DNA of 64,000 nt from Pseudomonas guariconensis (GCF_900102675.1 NZ_FMYX01000015.1:83993-147992); one strand, 5' to 3'; shown: positions 16,541-26,034, counted from the first letter of the stretch. Made by a program: numbers and translations. The notes: generated from the sequence alone by a model not told the origin.

Positions 16541-18028
16541 TCAGCGGAACGGCGGCTCATCGAAGCTGCGCAGTTTACGCGAGTGCAGCGAATTGAGCTC
16601 GGTACGCAGCAAATCCAGGGCCGCGATGCCGATCTTAAGATGTTGACTGACCGCACGATTATAGAAGGCATTGGCCGAGCCCGGCAGCTTGATCTCGCTG
16701 TGCAGCGGTTTGTCCGAAACGCACAGCAAGGTGCCGTAAGGCACCCGCAGGCGATACCCCTGGGCAGCGATCGTGCCGCTCTCCATGTCCACCGCCACGG
16801 CGCGGGACAGGTTGATCAGCGGTCGCTCCTGGGCCCAGCGCAGCTCCCAGTTGCGGTCATCGTAGGTCAGCACGGTGCCGGTGCGCAGGCGCTTTTTCAA
16901 TTGCTCGCCACGCTCGCCGGTCACCTGCGCCGCGGCCTCCTGCAGTGCCAACTGCACTTCGGCAAGGGCCGGGATCGGGATATTCGGCGGCACCACCCGA
17001 TCGAGAATGCCATCGCGACGCATGTAGGCGTGGGCGAGCACATAGTCGCCGATGGTCTGCGATTGGCGCAGGCCTCCGCAGTGGCCGATCATCAGCCAGC
17101 AATGCGGGCGTAGCACGGCCAGGTGATCGGTGATGTTCTTAGCATTGGACGGGCCGACGCCGATATTGACCAGAGTGATGCCATCGCCATCGGCAGCGAT
17201 GAGGTGGTAAGCCGGCATCTGGTAACGGTGCCAGACCACACTGGCCACCAAGGCCTGGGTCTCGTCGTCGTCCATGCCCTTTTCGATGATGACATTGCCC
17301 GGCAGGACCATACGCACGAAGCGCGAATCCTGACGCAGTTGCTCCAGGCCATGACCGATGAATTGGTCGACGTAGCGATGGTAGTTGGTCAGCAGGATCC
17401 ACGGTTGGACATGCCGCCAGTCGCTGCCGGTGTAATGCACCAGGCGTCGCAGGGAGAAGTCCACGCGGGCGGCATCGAACAGTGCCAGTGGCAGGGTTTC
17501 GGCGCTGCCCCAGTCGCACAACCCGTCGGCGATGTTGTCGGTGGCCGCCGACAGGTCGGTGCTTGGGAAGACCCGCGCAAGCTCGGCGGCAGTGATGCCA
17601 CTGCCGGCCAGCTCATCGCCTTGGTCGACCACATAAGGGTAAGGAATGTTCTGTTCGCTGACGCCCACTTCCAGGGTCACGGTGTAGTCGTGCATCAGCG
17701 GTCGCAGTTGCTCGAGCAGGTAACCGCGAAACGCCGCCGGCTGAGTGATGGTGACGCTGTAGGTACCTGCCACCTGCACCTTGGCATAGGCCCGGGTGGT
17801 GGCGGCCACTTCACCATGGCTGTAGTAGGTCAGGCGCAGGGCGGGATAACGAAACAGCGCCCGCTGGTCGTCGTCCGGCTCGGTGCGGTCCTTGAGGTAG
17901 CGCTTGAGGGCCTGGCTGAGGGCGCCGGTGGCCTGTTCATGCAAGGCCGCCAGACGATCGACGGCCTGTTCAGGTGTATCAACGACTACAAACGCTTGGC
18001 TCACGCTGGTCTTCCTGTCTTCTGACAT
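16541..18028 (-). CDS. amn: AMP nucleosidase
   Basis: A 495-aa protein matching AMP nucleosidase, which hydrolyses AMP to adenine and ribose 5-phosphate and so helps control adenylate pools. The N-terminal family domain (to about residue 180) contains RYLKDRTEPDDDQ and LTYYSHGEVAATTRAYAKV. The C-terminal phosphorylase-like domain contains NIGVGPSNAKNITDHLAVLRPH, MIGHCGGLRQSQ and AVDMESGTIAAQGYR, the last holding the conserved Asp/Glu of the active site. The length is typical. Upstream is a 138-base gap with a REP-like sequence. It heads an amn-rluE transcription unit. Confidence 0.93.
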   Translation of the reverse strand: MSEDRKTSVSQAFVVVDTPEQAVDRLAALHEQATGALSQALKRYLKDRTEPDDDQRALFRYPALRLTYYSHGEVAATTRAYAKVQVAGTYSVTITQPAAFRGYLLEQLRPLMHDYTVTLEVGVSEQNIPYPYVVDQGDELAGSGITAAELARVFPSTDLSAATDNIADGLCDWGSAETLPLALFDAARVDFSLRRLVHYTGSDWRHVQPWILLTNYHRYVDQFIGHGLEQLRQDSRFVRMVLPGNVIIEKGMDDDETQALVASVVWHRYQMPAYHLIAADGDGITLVNIGVGPSNAKNITDHLAVLRPHCWLMIGHCGGLRQSQTIGDYVLAHAYMRRDGILDRVVPPNIPIPALAEVQLALQEAAAQVTGERGEQLKKRLRTGTVLTYDDRNWELRWAQERPLINLSRAVAVDMESGTIAAQGYRLRVPYGTLLCVSDKPLHSEIKLPGSANAFYNRAVSQHLKIGIAALDLLRTELNSLHSRKLRSFDEPPFR

Positions 18029-18132
18029 GCATGACTTCCATCTTGCCTGCCTTCTGTTGCAATTACATCCTTGACAATCGTATTCGCCCTCACCGCTGAC
18101 ACACCTGCTCCTACCTGGTCCGCACGGGGTCC

Positions 18133-18163
18133 CTGTGGGCGCGGGCCTGCCGGCGAACAGGGC
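18133..18163. repeat. Degenerate REP-like element
   Basis: CCTGTGGGCGCGGGCCTGCCGGCGAACAGG resembles the Pseudomonas REP core (GTGGGAGCGGGC..GCCCGCGAA) with several changes. It lies just downstream of the acyl-CoA dehydrogenase gene and upstream of amn, overlapping neither. Confidence 0.45.
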
Positions 18164-18166
18164 GCC

Positions 18167-19819
18167 TCAGGCCGACCAGACCGGCGTCGCCCGCGCCACC
18201 AACGCCTGCGCATCGACACCCCTTGGCAATGCCCCATAGACCCGCCCACCCGCGCCCAACCGGCTGGCGATGAAGGCGTCACTGACCGTCGTATTGCCCG
18301 CTTCGAGCAACAACTTGGCCTGCAAGGCCACGGCGATGTCTTCAGTCAGTTGCCGGGCGCGGTACTGGATATCACCGGTATCGGCGAATGCGCCCTTCAG
18401 GTTGCCGATATGCGCCGCCAGGCGCGGGTCGCCGTGGCCATCGCCAAGTTCGGCGAACAATGCGTCGAGCACGCCCGGCTCTTTGGACAAAGCGCGCAGC
18501 ACATCCAGGCATTGCACATTGCCCGAGCCCTCCCACGTGGAGTTGACCGGTGCCTCGCGGTAAAGGCGCGGCAGGATGCTGTCCTCCACGTAGCCCGCAC
18601 CGCCCAGGCATTCGGCAGCTTCGTTGATCATTCCCGGAGCGCGTTTGCAGATCCAGTACTTACCCACGGCGGTCACCAGGCGTGCAAAATGCGCCTGCTG
18701 TGGATCGTCCAGTTGGTCCAGCGCCTGTCCCATGCGCAGGCTCAACGCCAGTGCCGCCTCGCTTTCCAATGCCAGGTCGGCCAGCACGTTCTGCATCAAT
18801 GGCTGTTCGCTCAACATGCGCCCGCCGACCTTGCGATGGGCGCAATGGTGCGCGGCCTGGGTCAGCGCCTGTCGCATCAAAGCGCTGGAGCCGACCATGC
18901 AATCGAAACGAGTCATGGCCACCATTTCGATGATGGTCGGCACTCCACGCCCCTCTTCACCGATCATCCACGCCAGGGCGCCGCGAAACTCCACTTCACT
19001 GGAAGCATTAGAGCAGTTGCCGAGCTTGTTCTTCAGACGCTGGATATAGAACTGATTGTGCGTGTCGTCGGGGCGGTGGCGTGGCAGCAGGAAGCAGCTC
19101 AAGCCCTTGTCGGTCTGGGCCAGCGTCAGGAAGGCATCGCACATTGGTGCCGAGCAGAACCACTTGTGGCCGACCAGCTCGTACGCCTGGCCCGGGCCCG
19201 GGGCTCCGACCGGATAGGCCCGGGTGGTGTTGGCCCGCACATCGGTGCCGCCCTGCTTCTCGGTCATGGCCATGCCGAGGGTCACCCCGGCTTTGTGCCG
19301 GTCGCCCACGTTTCGCGGGTCGTACTCGCGCGCCAGTACTTTGGGCAACCAGTATTCGGCCAGCTCCGGCTGCAGTCTCAAGGCCGGCACCGCAGCGAAG
19401 GTCATGGTCAGGGGGCAGCCAGTGCCTGCTTCTGCCTGGCTGTGCAGGTAGGTCATCGAAGCGCGCGCGACATGGGCGCCGGGACGAGGTTCGGCCCAGG
19501 GCAAAGAAGGCAATCCATGCTCGACCGCCGTGCGCATCAGCTCGTGATAGGCCGGATGGAATGTCACCAGGTCGATGCGGTGACCATAACGGTCATGACT
19601 GCTGAACTCCGGCTTGTGGGCATTGGCCAGAAAACCCGCAGCCATCAGTGGGCCGCCGGCCAAGGCACCGTAGGCGTCGATCCGCGACTCGGCCCAGCCG
19701 GCACCGAAGCGCCGGGACCACTCCTGCAATGGCTGGTCGAGGCGGTACAGGTTGGCGCCGTCGAGCGACGGCGGCTGGTTAGTGACTTCGTGGGTTTCAG
19801 CGAACTGGTGCAGGTTCAT
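18167..19819 (-). CDS. AidB-like acyl-CoA dehydrogenase
   Basis: A 550-aa flavoprotein of the AidB/acyl-CoA dehydrogenase group. Landmarks are LTMTFAAVPALR, GMAMTEKQGGTDVRANTT (the FAD/substrate loop), YELVGHKWFCSAPMCDAFL, MIGEEGRGVPTIIEMVAMTRFDCMVG, and the C-terminal CLGGAGYVEDSILPRLYREAPVNSTWEGSGN. AidB binds DNA and is linked to the alkylation response in E. coli, but close relatives may act on acyl-CoAs. The frame extends to 19843; ATG 19819 (MNLHQFAETHEV) is the family start and has a GGGAG ribosome-binding site. The stop lies next to a REP-like sequence. Confidence 0.88.
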   Translation of the reverse strand: MNLHQFAETHEVTNQPPSLDGANLYRLDQPLQEWSRRFGAGWAESRIDAYGALAGGPLMAAGFLANAHKPEFSSHDRYGHRIDLVTFHPAYHELMRTAVEHGLPSLPWAEPRPGAHVARASMTYLHSQAEAGTGCPLTMTFAAVPALRLQPELAEYWLPKVLAREYDPRNVGDRHKAGVTLGMAMTEKQGGTDVRANTTRAYPVGAPGPGQAYELVGHKWFCSAPMCDAFLTLAQTDKGLSCFLLPRHRPDDTHNQFYIQRLKNKLGNCSNASSEVEFRGALAWMIGEEGRGVPTIIEMVAMTRFDCMVGSSALMRQALTQAAHHCAHRKVGGRMLSEQPLMQNVLADLALESEAALALSLRMGQALDQLDDPQQAHFARLVTAVGKYWICKRAPGMINEAAECLGGAGYVEDSILPRLYREAPVNSTWEGSGNVQCLDVLRALSKEPGVLDALFAELGDGHGDPRLAAHIGNLKGAFADTGDIQYRARQLTEDIAVALQAKLLLEAGNTTVSDAFIASRLGAGGRVYGALPRGVDAQALVARATPVWSA

Positions 19820-19913
19820 CGGGGGCTCCCTGGATCCGGTCATGCCTGAAAGCCCCAGTGAAGCACTCCTTGAAGGTCAGTCAAAGTGTCAAAAACGACT
19901 AACTCGCCCGTCC

Positions 19914-21905
19914 TTAACCGCCCATTGCCCCCGAGGCCAACCGGCCGGACGGCCATTGCGCCTGGGCTACGGACAGGTTCAAGGACAGCTCGAAGCGGCT
20001 GCCCAGCCCGCGGGTCGACTCATGGGCCAAGCGGGCGCCGATCAGCTCGCCCAGCTGACGGCAGATCGACAACCCGATGCCCAGCCCCCCATAACGGCGG
20101 GTCATCGAGCCATCGACCTGGAAGAAGCGCTGGTAGAGGATGGCCTGGTCCAAGTCGTCGAAGCCAATGCCGCTGTCGCTGACGGTGAAGGTCAACGCCA
20201 GGTTGTCTGGCCCGAGCCTGCGCCCCCGCACCTGAATCACCACGCCGCCCTGGTGAGTGAATTTCAGGCCGTTGTCCACCAGACAGGCCAGGCAGCGCAG
20301 CAGTTTCTGCGCATCGCCAAGCAGCTCGTCGGGCAGCTCCGCTGGGATATCCAGGCTCAGGTACAGGCCTTTGCCCAGGGCACGCCCGGCGAAGCCTGCC
20401 CGCAGCTCCTGCAACTGCCGGCGCAGGCTGAAGGGCGCGGCATGGGGCCGCAGACGCCCCGCCTGCAGCTCGGTGAGCACGAGGATGTCGTCGACCATAG
20501 CCATCATGTCCTGGGCGGAACCTGTGGCGGTGCGGTGATACTGGGCGTGCTCGGCCGTCATCGGCAGGGTGTGCATCAGCTCCAGCGAGCCGATCACGCC
20601 GTTCATCGGTGTACGCAGCTCATGGGTGACCGTGGCCAGGAACTCGTCCTTCAGACGGTTGCTTCGGGCCAGTTGCTGGTTGAGCTGCTCCAGGGTGCGG
20701 CCAGTGTCGCGCAAGGCCTGGGCCTGCTGTTCGCGCAGGCTGTTGATACGATCGGCCAGAGCCAGGGACAGCAACGCCACTTCCAAGGCCGAGCCCAGTT
20801 GGCTGGCATACATGGTCAGGAATACGTTCGGCAGGTAACCGAGCACCATCAAGGTATTGACCAGCCCGCCCAGGAGGAACGCGGTCCAGGCGATGATGAA
20901 CCAGCGCGCCACCCGTACTCCATGCCACCAGGCATAAAGCCCGGCGGTGAAGATGCTTACAGTGAACAGCAGCGCCAACAGCGTCGCCATACGCAAAGCC
21001 AGGCCGTAGGGCATGGTGACTGCCAGCACCATGATCAGCCCTCCACCGGCCATCAATCCCAGCAACAGCCGGTCGAAGCCACGGCTGAGGCCGCCTAATT
21101 GCAGGAAATGCCGGGCGAACTGGCAGCCGAACAGCCCCGCTGCACCAATGAACAACGGCGTGGCGGCATTGGCCCACCAAGGGCTGTCCGGCCAAAAATA
21201 AGCGACACCCGCGCCGTTGACCGAGACTTGGTAGAGCCCGAATGAGGCGATATAGAGGATGTAATACAGGTAGCTGACGTCGCGGACGCTGAGGTAAATG
21301 AAGAGGTTGTAAACCAGCATCACCAGCAATACGCCGTAGATCATGCCCAGTACATAGAGGCGAGTTGGCTGCTCTTCCATGTAAGCCTCGGTTGACCATA
21401 ACGCCACCGGTGCCTGGATCGATCCCTGGCTTTGCAAACGCAGGTAGGCCGTGGTCGCCTGACCTGGGTTCAAAGGCAGCTCGAATAGATAGTTGTTCTG
21501 GCGGATCTGCCGGCTGGCATAGGGCAAGGCATCGCCTGTGCGCTGAACCAGACGATAACTGCCATGGCCATCAGGCAGATAGAGATCCAGGTGATCCAGC
21601 GGTGGATAGGCCAACTCCAACAGCCACTGACGGGAAGGTGCGGTAGGTGGGCTGATGTTGCGCAGGTCGATCTTCAGCCAGAACACCGAAGTGGAATAGC
21701 CCGCGTTCAGGACATCCTCACGATGCTGCCGGAAACGGCTGGCGAACGCCGGCGAACTGACCTGGGTGATGCTGGCGCTGCCATCGCGGTCTTCGAAGAC
21801 CTGCATGACTTGACCCAATGGAAGGTACCGGGTGGCGCTGTCGAAATCGACCGCTCCGGCGAACAGGGGCACACAGCCCAAAAGCATGATCAGCAAGTAG
21901 CGCAT
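19914..21905 (-). CDS. 7TMR-DISM sensor histidine kinase (LadS-like, without receiver domain)
   Basis: A 663-aa kinase. It has a signal peptide, a periplasmic 7TMR-DISM-extracellular domain (~25-165, with VFWLKIDLRNI), seven membrane helices (~180-395, starting VLGMIYGVLLVMLVYNLFIY), a coiled coil, a HisKA box with H428 (VTHELRTPMNG), and an HATPase domain (VDNGLKFTH, SDSGIGF, YGGLGIGLS). It ends after the ATPase domain: the receiver domain of P. aeruginosa LadS is absent and there is no room for one before the next gene. Position upstream of thiD matches ladS. LadS works in the Gac/Rsm switch to biofilm growth; whether this version does is unknown. Confidence 0.85.
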   Translation of the reverse strand: MRYLLIMLLGCVPLFAGAVDFDSATRYLPLGQVMQVFEDRDGSASITQVSSPAFASRFRQHREDVLNAGYSTSVFWLKIDLRNISPPTAPSRQWLLELAYPPLDHLDLYLPDGHGSYRLVQRTGDALPYASRQIRQNNYLFELPLNPGQATTAYLRLQSQGSIQAPVALWSTEAYMEEQPTRLYVLGMIYGVLLVMLVYNLFIYLSVRDVSYLYYILYIASFGLYQVSVNGAGVAYFWPDSPWWANAATPLFIGAAGLFGCQFARHFLQLGGLSRGFDRLLLGLMAGGGLIMVLAVTMPYGLALRMATLLALLFTVSIFTAGLYAWWHGVRVARWFIIAWTAFLLGGLVNTLMVLGYLPNVFLTMYASQLGSALEVALLSLALADRINSLREQQAQALRDTGRTLEQLNQQLARSNRLKDEFLATVTHELRTPMNGVIGSLELMHTLPMTAEHAQYHRTATGSAQDMMAMVDDILVLTELQAGRLRPHAAPFSLRRQLQELRAGFAGRALGKGLYLSLDIPAELPDELLGDAQKLLRCLACLVDNGLKFTHQGGVVIQVRGRRLGPDNLALTFTVSDSGIGFDDLDQAILYQRFFQVDGSMTRRYGGLGIGLSICRQLGELIGARLAHESTRGLGSRFELSLNLSVAQAQWPSGRLASGAMGG

Positions 21906-22170
21906 ACAGCCCCAGCATGGCCTGTCCAGTCGCGTCGTGGTGGCCTCCCTTCCCTTTGAGACGACGAATTCCGGCAGCGCCTATTTGTCGAGTTATCCGA
22001 GCACTCTAGCATAGCCTTCGGACAGGGCAACCAGCCACTTCAAATTTCAAAGTAAAGGCTCTATCTCAATGCTTACAGAAAGACAAAACACAAAAATCTG
22101 ACCACTTGATCAACAAAAGCCATCAGCAGGGCGATTCGCCCCCACAGGTTTGGTGGTAAGCTCGCCGACC

Positions 22171-22971
22171 ATGAACATGACCTACAGCTCCCGCCCCGTT
22201 GTCCTCTGTCTTTCCGGCCACGACCCCAGTGGCGGCGCCGGCCTGCAGGCAGATATCGAAGCCCTGATCGCCCAAGGCTGTCACGCCGCACCTGCCGTGA
22301 CCGCCCTGACCGTGCAGGATACCGTCAACGTTTCCGACTTCCGCGTGCTGGACCGCGAGTGGGTTCTGGCACAGGCCAACGCCGTGCTGGCCGACTCCAC
22401 CGTAGCAGCGGTCAAGCTCGGCATGCTCGGCTCGATCGAAATGGTCGATACCGTCGCCGAACTGCTGGCCGCCCATCCGCACCTGCCACTCGTCTGCGAT
22501 CCGGTTCTGCGCGCCGGTGGCGGTGGCCGGCTGGGCAAGGACGAAGTCGGCTATGCGCTGCGCGAACGCCTGCTGCCGCTGGCCACCATCGCCACGCCGA
22601 ACCTGCCCGAAGCCCGGATCCTGGCTGAACTGCCCGAAGGCACCGCGGACGAATGCGCCGAGAAACTTTTGCCGTTCTGTAGACATCTTCTGATTACCGG
22701 CGGTCACGGTGACGAGGCACAAATCCATAACCGCCTTTATAGCCGCGACGGTCAACAGCACACCTGGACCTGCGAACGCCTGCCGGGTAGCTACCATGGC
22801 TCCGGTTGCACCCTGGCCAGCGCCCTGGCGGGCCGACTGGCGCTGGGTGAGCAATTGCAAAGTGCAGTGCGCAGCGCCCTGGACTACACCTGGCGCACGC
22901 TGCGCGACGCCGAGCAACTGGGCAAGGGGCAGTTCGTCCCTCGCCGGCTGCCCCTGGACTTCTGCTCCTGA
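22171..22971 (+). CDS. thiD: Hydroxymethylpyrimidine/phosphomethylpyrimidine kinase ThiD
   Basis: A 266-aa ribokinase-fold kinase that phosphorylates HMP and then HMP-P for thiamine synthesis. Motifs: VLCLSGHDPSGGAGLQADIE at the N-terminus, AVTALTVQDTVNV, VCDPVLRAGGGG and the anion-hole/catalytic LPGSYHGSGCTLASALA near residue 210. ATG 22171 is preferred over an upstream TTG at 22150. It heads a tight plus-strand run, thiD-thiE-hemL, with gaps of 17 and 15 bases, so cotranscription is likely. No THI-box riboswitch was recognised upstream. Confidence 0.93.
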   Translation: MNMTYSSRPVVLCLSGHDPSGGAGLQADIEALIAQGCHAAPAVTALTVQDTVNVSDFRVLDREWVLAQANAVLADSTVAAVKLGMLGSIEMVDTVAELLAAHPHLPLVCDPVLRAGGGGRLGKDEVGYALRERLLPLATIATPNLPEARILAELPEGTADECAEKLLPFCRHLLITGGHGDEAQIHNRLYSRDGQQHTWTCERLPGSYHGSGCTLASALAGRLALGEQLQSAVRSALDYTWRTLRDAEQLGKGQFVPRRLPLDFCS

Positions 22972-22988
22972 TCCATGAGGCCTGACAG

Positions 22989-23612
22989 ATGAAGTTACGC
23001 GGTCTGTACGCGATCACCGACAGCCAACTGCTCGCCGGTCGCTTGCTCTCCCACGTCGAGGCAGCCCTCGAAGGCGGTGTTTGCCTGCTGCAGTATCGTG
23101 ACAAGAGCGACGACGCAGCACGCCGACTGCACGAAGCCGAAGGCCTGCTCAAGCTCTGCGAGCGCTACGGCACGCAACTGATCATCAACGACGACGCCCC
23201 ACTGGCCGCGCACTTGGGCGTCGGCGTGCACCTGGGCCAGACCGACGGCCCCCTGACCCCGGCCCGTACCCTGCTCGGCCGCGATGCGATCATCGGCTCC
23301 ACCTGCCATGCCCAGCTCGAGCTGGCCGAGCAGGCCGCCACCGAGGGCGCCAGCTATGTGGCCTTCGGTCGCTTCTTCAATTCGGTCACCAAGCCCGGCG
23401 CGCCAGCGGCCGACATCGCCCTGCTCGCCCAGGCCCGTGCCCGCGTGCAACTGCCGATCGCCGTGATCGGCGGCATCACCCTCGACAACGCCGCCCCCCT
23501 GGTCGCCCATGGCGCCGACCTGCTGGCGGTGATCCATGGCTTGTTCGGTGTCGACAGCGCGCAGGAAGTCACCCGCCGCGCCCGCGCCTTCAATGCCCTG
23601 TTCGCTTCCTGA
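22989..23612 (+). CDS. thiE: Thiamine-phosphate synthase ThiE
   Basis: A 207-aa TIM-barrel enzyme joining HMP-PP and thiazole phosphate to form thiamine monophosphate. Conserved stretches are LRGLYAITDSQLL, CLLQYRDKSDD, LIINDDAPLA (Mg-binding Asp), GVHLGQTDGPL, GSTCHAQLELA, YVAFGRFFNSVTKPG and the phosphate loop IGGITLDNAAPLVAHGAD. It sits 17 bases after thiD, an arrangement that puts successive steps of one pathway together. The length is standard. Confidence 0.93.
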   Translation: MKLRGLYAITDSQLLAGRLLSHVEAALEGGVCLLQYRDKSDDAARRLHEAEGLLKLCERYGTQLIINDDAPLAAHLGVGVHLGQTDGPLTPARTLLGRDAIIGSTCHAQLELAEQAATEGASYVAFGRFFNSVTKPGAPAADIALLAQARARVQLPIAVIGGITLDNAAPLVAHGADLLAVIHGLFGVDSAQEVTRRARAFNALFAS

Positions 23613-23627
23613 TTCGAGAGAAATCCC

Positions 23628-24911
23628 ATGTCCCGTTCCGAATCCCTGTTCGCCCAAGCCCAGAAGCACATCCCTGGTGGTGTGAACTCGCCGGTCCGCG
23701 CCTTCCGCAGCGTCGGCGGCACCCCGCTGTTCTTCAAACATGCCGAAGGCGCCTATGTCGTCGACGAAGACGACAAGCGCTACGTTGATTACGTAGGCTC
23801 CTGGGGCCCGATGATTCTGGGTCACGGCCATCCGGACGTCCTGGCCTCGGTACGCAAGCAACTCGAACACGGCCTGTCCTACGGCGCCCCGACCGCCATG
23901 GAAACCGAGATGGCCGACCTGGTCTGCTCGATCGTGCCGTCCATGGAGATGGTGCGCATGGTCAGCTCAGGTACCGAGGCGACCATGAGCGCCATCCGCC
24001 TGGCCCGTGGCTACACCGGCCGCGATGCGATCATCAAGTTCGAAGGCTGCTACCACGGCCACTCCGACAGCCTGCTGGTCAAGGCCGGCTCCGGCCTGCT
24101 GACCCAGGGCGTACCGAGCTCGGCCGGTGTGCCGGCGGACTTCGCCAAGCACACCCTGACCCTACCGTTCAACGACATCGCCGCCGTCGAGAAGACCCTG
24201 AGCGAAGTCGGCAAGACCGTCGCCTGCATCATTGTCGAACCCGTCGCCGGCAACATGAACTGCGTACCGCCGGCTCCGGGCTTCCTCGAAGGCCTGCGCG
24301 AGCAGTGCGACAAACACGGCGTGGTGCTGATCTTCGACGAAGTGATGACCGGTTTCCGTGTCTCCCTCGGCGGCGCCCAGGGCTACTACGGCATCAAGCC
24401 GGACCTGTCGACATTCGGCAAGATCGTCGGCGGCGGCATGCCGGTTGGCTGCTTCGGCGGCAAGCGCGAGATCATGGAATGCATCGCCCCGCTCGGCCCG
24501 GTTTACCAGGCCGGTACCCTGTCGGGTAACCCGTTGGCCATGGCGGCAGGCCTGACCACGCTCAAGCTGATCAGCCGCCCAGGCTTCCACGACGAACTGA
24601 CCGCCTTCACCTCCCGCATGCTGGATGGTTTGCAACAGCGTGCCGATGCCGCTGGCGTACCGTTCGTCACCACCCAGGCCGGTGCCATGTTCGGCCTGTA
24701 CTTCAGCGGTGCCGACGACATCGTCACCTTCGATGACGTGATGGGCAGCGACGTGGAACGCTTCAAGCGCTTCTTCCACCTGATGCTCGAGGGCGGCGTG
24801 TACCTGGCACCAAGCGCCTTCGAGGCGGGTTTCACCTCCATTGCCCACGGCGACAAGGAGCTGCAGATCACTTTGGACGCCGCCGAAAAAGCCTTCGCTG
24901 CACTGAAGTGA
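23628..24911 (+). CDS. hemL: Glutamate-1-semialdehyde 2,1-aminomutase HemL
   Basis: A 427-aa class III aminotransferase that converts glutamate-1-semialdehyde into 5-aminolevulinate for haem synthesis. Visible signatures are HIPGGVNSPVRAF, YVGSWGPMILGH, VSSGTEATMSAIRLARG, FEGCYHGHSDS, LIFDEVMTGFRV and the PLP-lysine loop STFGKIVGGGMPVG (Lys near residue 266). GTLSGNPLAMAAG follows. The length is standard. It is the last gene of the thiD-thiE-hemL run, 15 bases after thiE. Confidence 0.95.
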   Translation: MSRSESLFAQAQKHIPGGVNSPVRAFRSVGGTPLFFKHAEGAYVVDEDDKRYVDYVGSWGPMILGHGHPDVLASVRKQLEHGLSYGAPTAMETEMADLVCSIVPSMEMVRMVSSGTEATMSAIRLARGYTGRDAIIKFEGCYHGHSDSLLVKAGSGLLTQGVPSSAGVPADFAKHTLTLPFNDIAAVEKTLSEVGKTVACIIVEPVAGNMNCVPPAPGFLEGLREQCDKHGVVLIFDEVMTGFRVSLGGAQGYYGIKPDLSTFGKIVGGGMPVGCFGGKREIMECIAPLGPVYQAGTLSGNPLAMAAGLTTLKLISRPGFHDELTAFTSRMLDGLQQRADAAGVPFVTTQAGAMFGLYFSGADDIVTFDDVMGSDVERFKRFFHLMLEGGVYLAPSAFEAGFTSIAHGDKELQITLDAAEKAFAALK

Positions 24912-24945
24912 TTGCCCGCCTTGCATCGGCTTCTGCGCACGCATA

Positions 24946-25003
24946 CCCGCCCCCACAGGTTCAACGCATGACTTGTAGGAGCGGGTACAGCCGCGAAGAA
25001 GCC
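24946..25003. repeat. REP-pair remnant downstream of hemL
   Basis: CCCGCCCCCACAGG (24946-24959) is followed in inverse orientation by TGTAGGAGCGGGTACAGCCGCGAAG (from 24974). This is a slightly degraded head-to-tail REP pair in the 235-base gap after hemL. Confidence 0.5.
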
Positions 25004-25067
25004 GAGGCAGGCGATAAATGCTGTGCAATCGACAAAGGCTTCTCAATACAGAATTTCGAGTAAAACT

Positions 25068-25097
25068 TTGTAAGGTAGGCGCTGCTTATCCCATAAT
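25068..25097 (+). promoter_or_regulatory. Sigma-70-type promoter for the Sel1-repeat gene
   Basis: TTGTAA (25068-25073), an 18-base spacer and CATAAT (25092-25097) lie 50 bases before ATG 25147. The -10 matches consensus at five of six positions. Confidence 0.5.
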
Positions 25098-25146
25098 GTG
25101 CCACCAGAGACATTGGCCGCAGCTTTGCAGAGGTAAGTCGATCCCC

Positions 25147-25698
25147 ATGAACCGCACCGGCCGCGCCCTTACCCTGGGCTGCCTGCTGCTTCTTCAGCCC
25201 CTGCTGGCCTTGGCAGAGGGTGGCAACTCGTTGCTGATTCCAGCGACGGGACGCTGCACCTTCGACACACAGCCAGAGGACCTGCAGAACGCCCTGAAGG
25301 CTTGCGAACGGACGGCGGAGTCGGGCGATGCCCAGGCGCAATACGAGCTGGGTGAGTTCTACTACAGTGGCAACCAGGCACCCAAAGACCTGAAAAAGGC
25401 CGTCAACTGGTTCGAGAAGGCCTCATTGCAAGGCCAGGCCCAGGCGCAATACCGTCTCGGCTCGATGTTCTTCCATGGCGAAGGCGTTCCGGCCAACAAC
25501 GTTCAGGCTTACATTCTGCTGAAAATGGCAGCGGTCAATGGCGACGAAGACGCCCTGGACCTGGCCGACGAAGTCACCGAGCAGATGCCCCGCGATGAAC
25601 TCGAACACGCCACCCAGGTGCTCGGCCAGATTTTCCGCAAATACCTGCTGGAGCTGCAAAACGCCGAAGGGCGCACACCCTTCTCCCCCCTGCCCTGA
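25147..25698 (+). CDS. Sel1/TPR-like repeat periplasmic protein
   Basis: A 183-aa protein with a signal peptide (LGCLLLLQPLLALAEGG, cleavage after ALA). Two clear Sel1-like repeats of about 36 residues follow: AESGDAQAQYELGEFYYSG and then GQAQAQYRLGSMFFHGEGVPANNVQA, with a helical C-terminal extension. Such repeats mediate protein-protein contacts in the periplasm; the partner is unknown. The frame reaches back to 25018, but that start is upstream of the promoter at 25068-25097 and destroys the signal peptide. Confidence 0.8.
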   Translation: MNRTGRALTLGCLLLLQPLLALAEGGNSLLIPATGRCTFDTQPEDLQNALKACERTAESGDAQAQYELGEFYYSGNQAPKDLKKAVNWFEKASLQGQAQAQYRLGSMFFHGEGVPANNVQAYILLKMAAVNGDEDALDLADEVTEQMPRDELEHATQVLGQIFRKYLLELQNAEGRTPFSPLP

Positions 25699-25707
25699 CG
25701 GGCCGAC

Positions 25708-26034
25708 CTACTTCTCCGGCATTGGCATCGGGAACGGCATCACGTTACCGCCACCCTTGGCCTCGCTGATCTTCGCCGTCCCCAATCGCTCCACCTCGTC
25801 GATACGCACGATCGAATGCATCGGCACGAAACTGCGCACCACACCTTCGAACTGCGCCTTGAGCTTCTCTTCGCTGGGGTCGACTACGACCTGGGTGCGC
25901 TCGCCGAAAACGAACTCCTCGATTTCAAGAAAGCCCCACAGGTCGCTCTGGTAGATCTGCTTGGCATACATCTCGAAGACCTGGCCCTGGTTGAGAAAGA
26001 TCACTTTATAGATGGCGGGTTCGCGTTTGCTCAT
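25708..26034 (-). CDS. DUF1820 family protein
   Basis: A 108-aa cytoplasmic protein starting MSKREPAIYKVIFLNQGQVFE, the typical DUF1820 start, followed by GFLEIEEFVFGERTQVVVDPSEEKL and a histidine-containing FVPMHSIVRIDEV segment. The C-terminus is a loose Pro/Met tail. A GTG at 26052 is an alternative start, but the downstream ATG matches the family. No clear ribosome-binding site is visible for either. It converges on the Sel1 gene with 9 bases between stop codons and is divergent from miaB. Function unknown. Confidence 0.78.
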   Translation of the reverse strand: MSKREPAIYKVIFLNQGQVFEMYAKQIYQSDLWGFLEIEEFVFGERTQVVVDPSEEKLKAQFEGVVRSFVPMHSIVRIDEVERLGTAKISEAKGGGNVMPFPMPMPEK

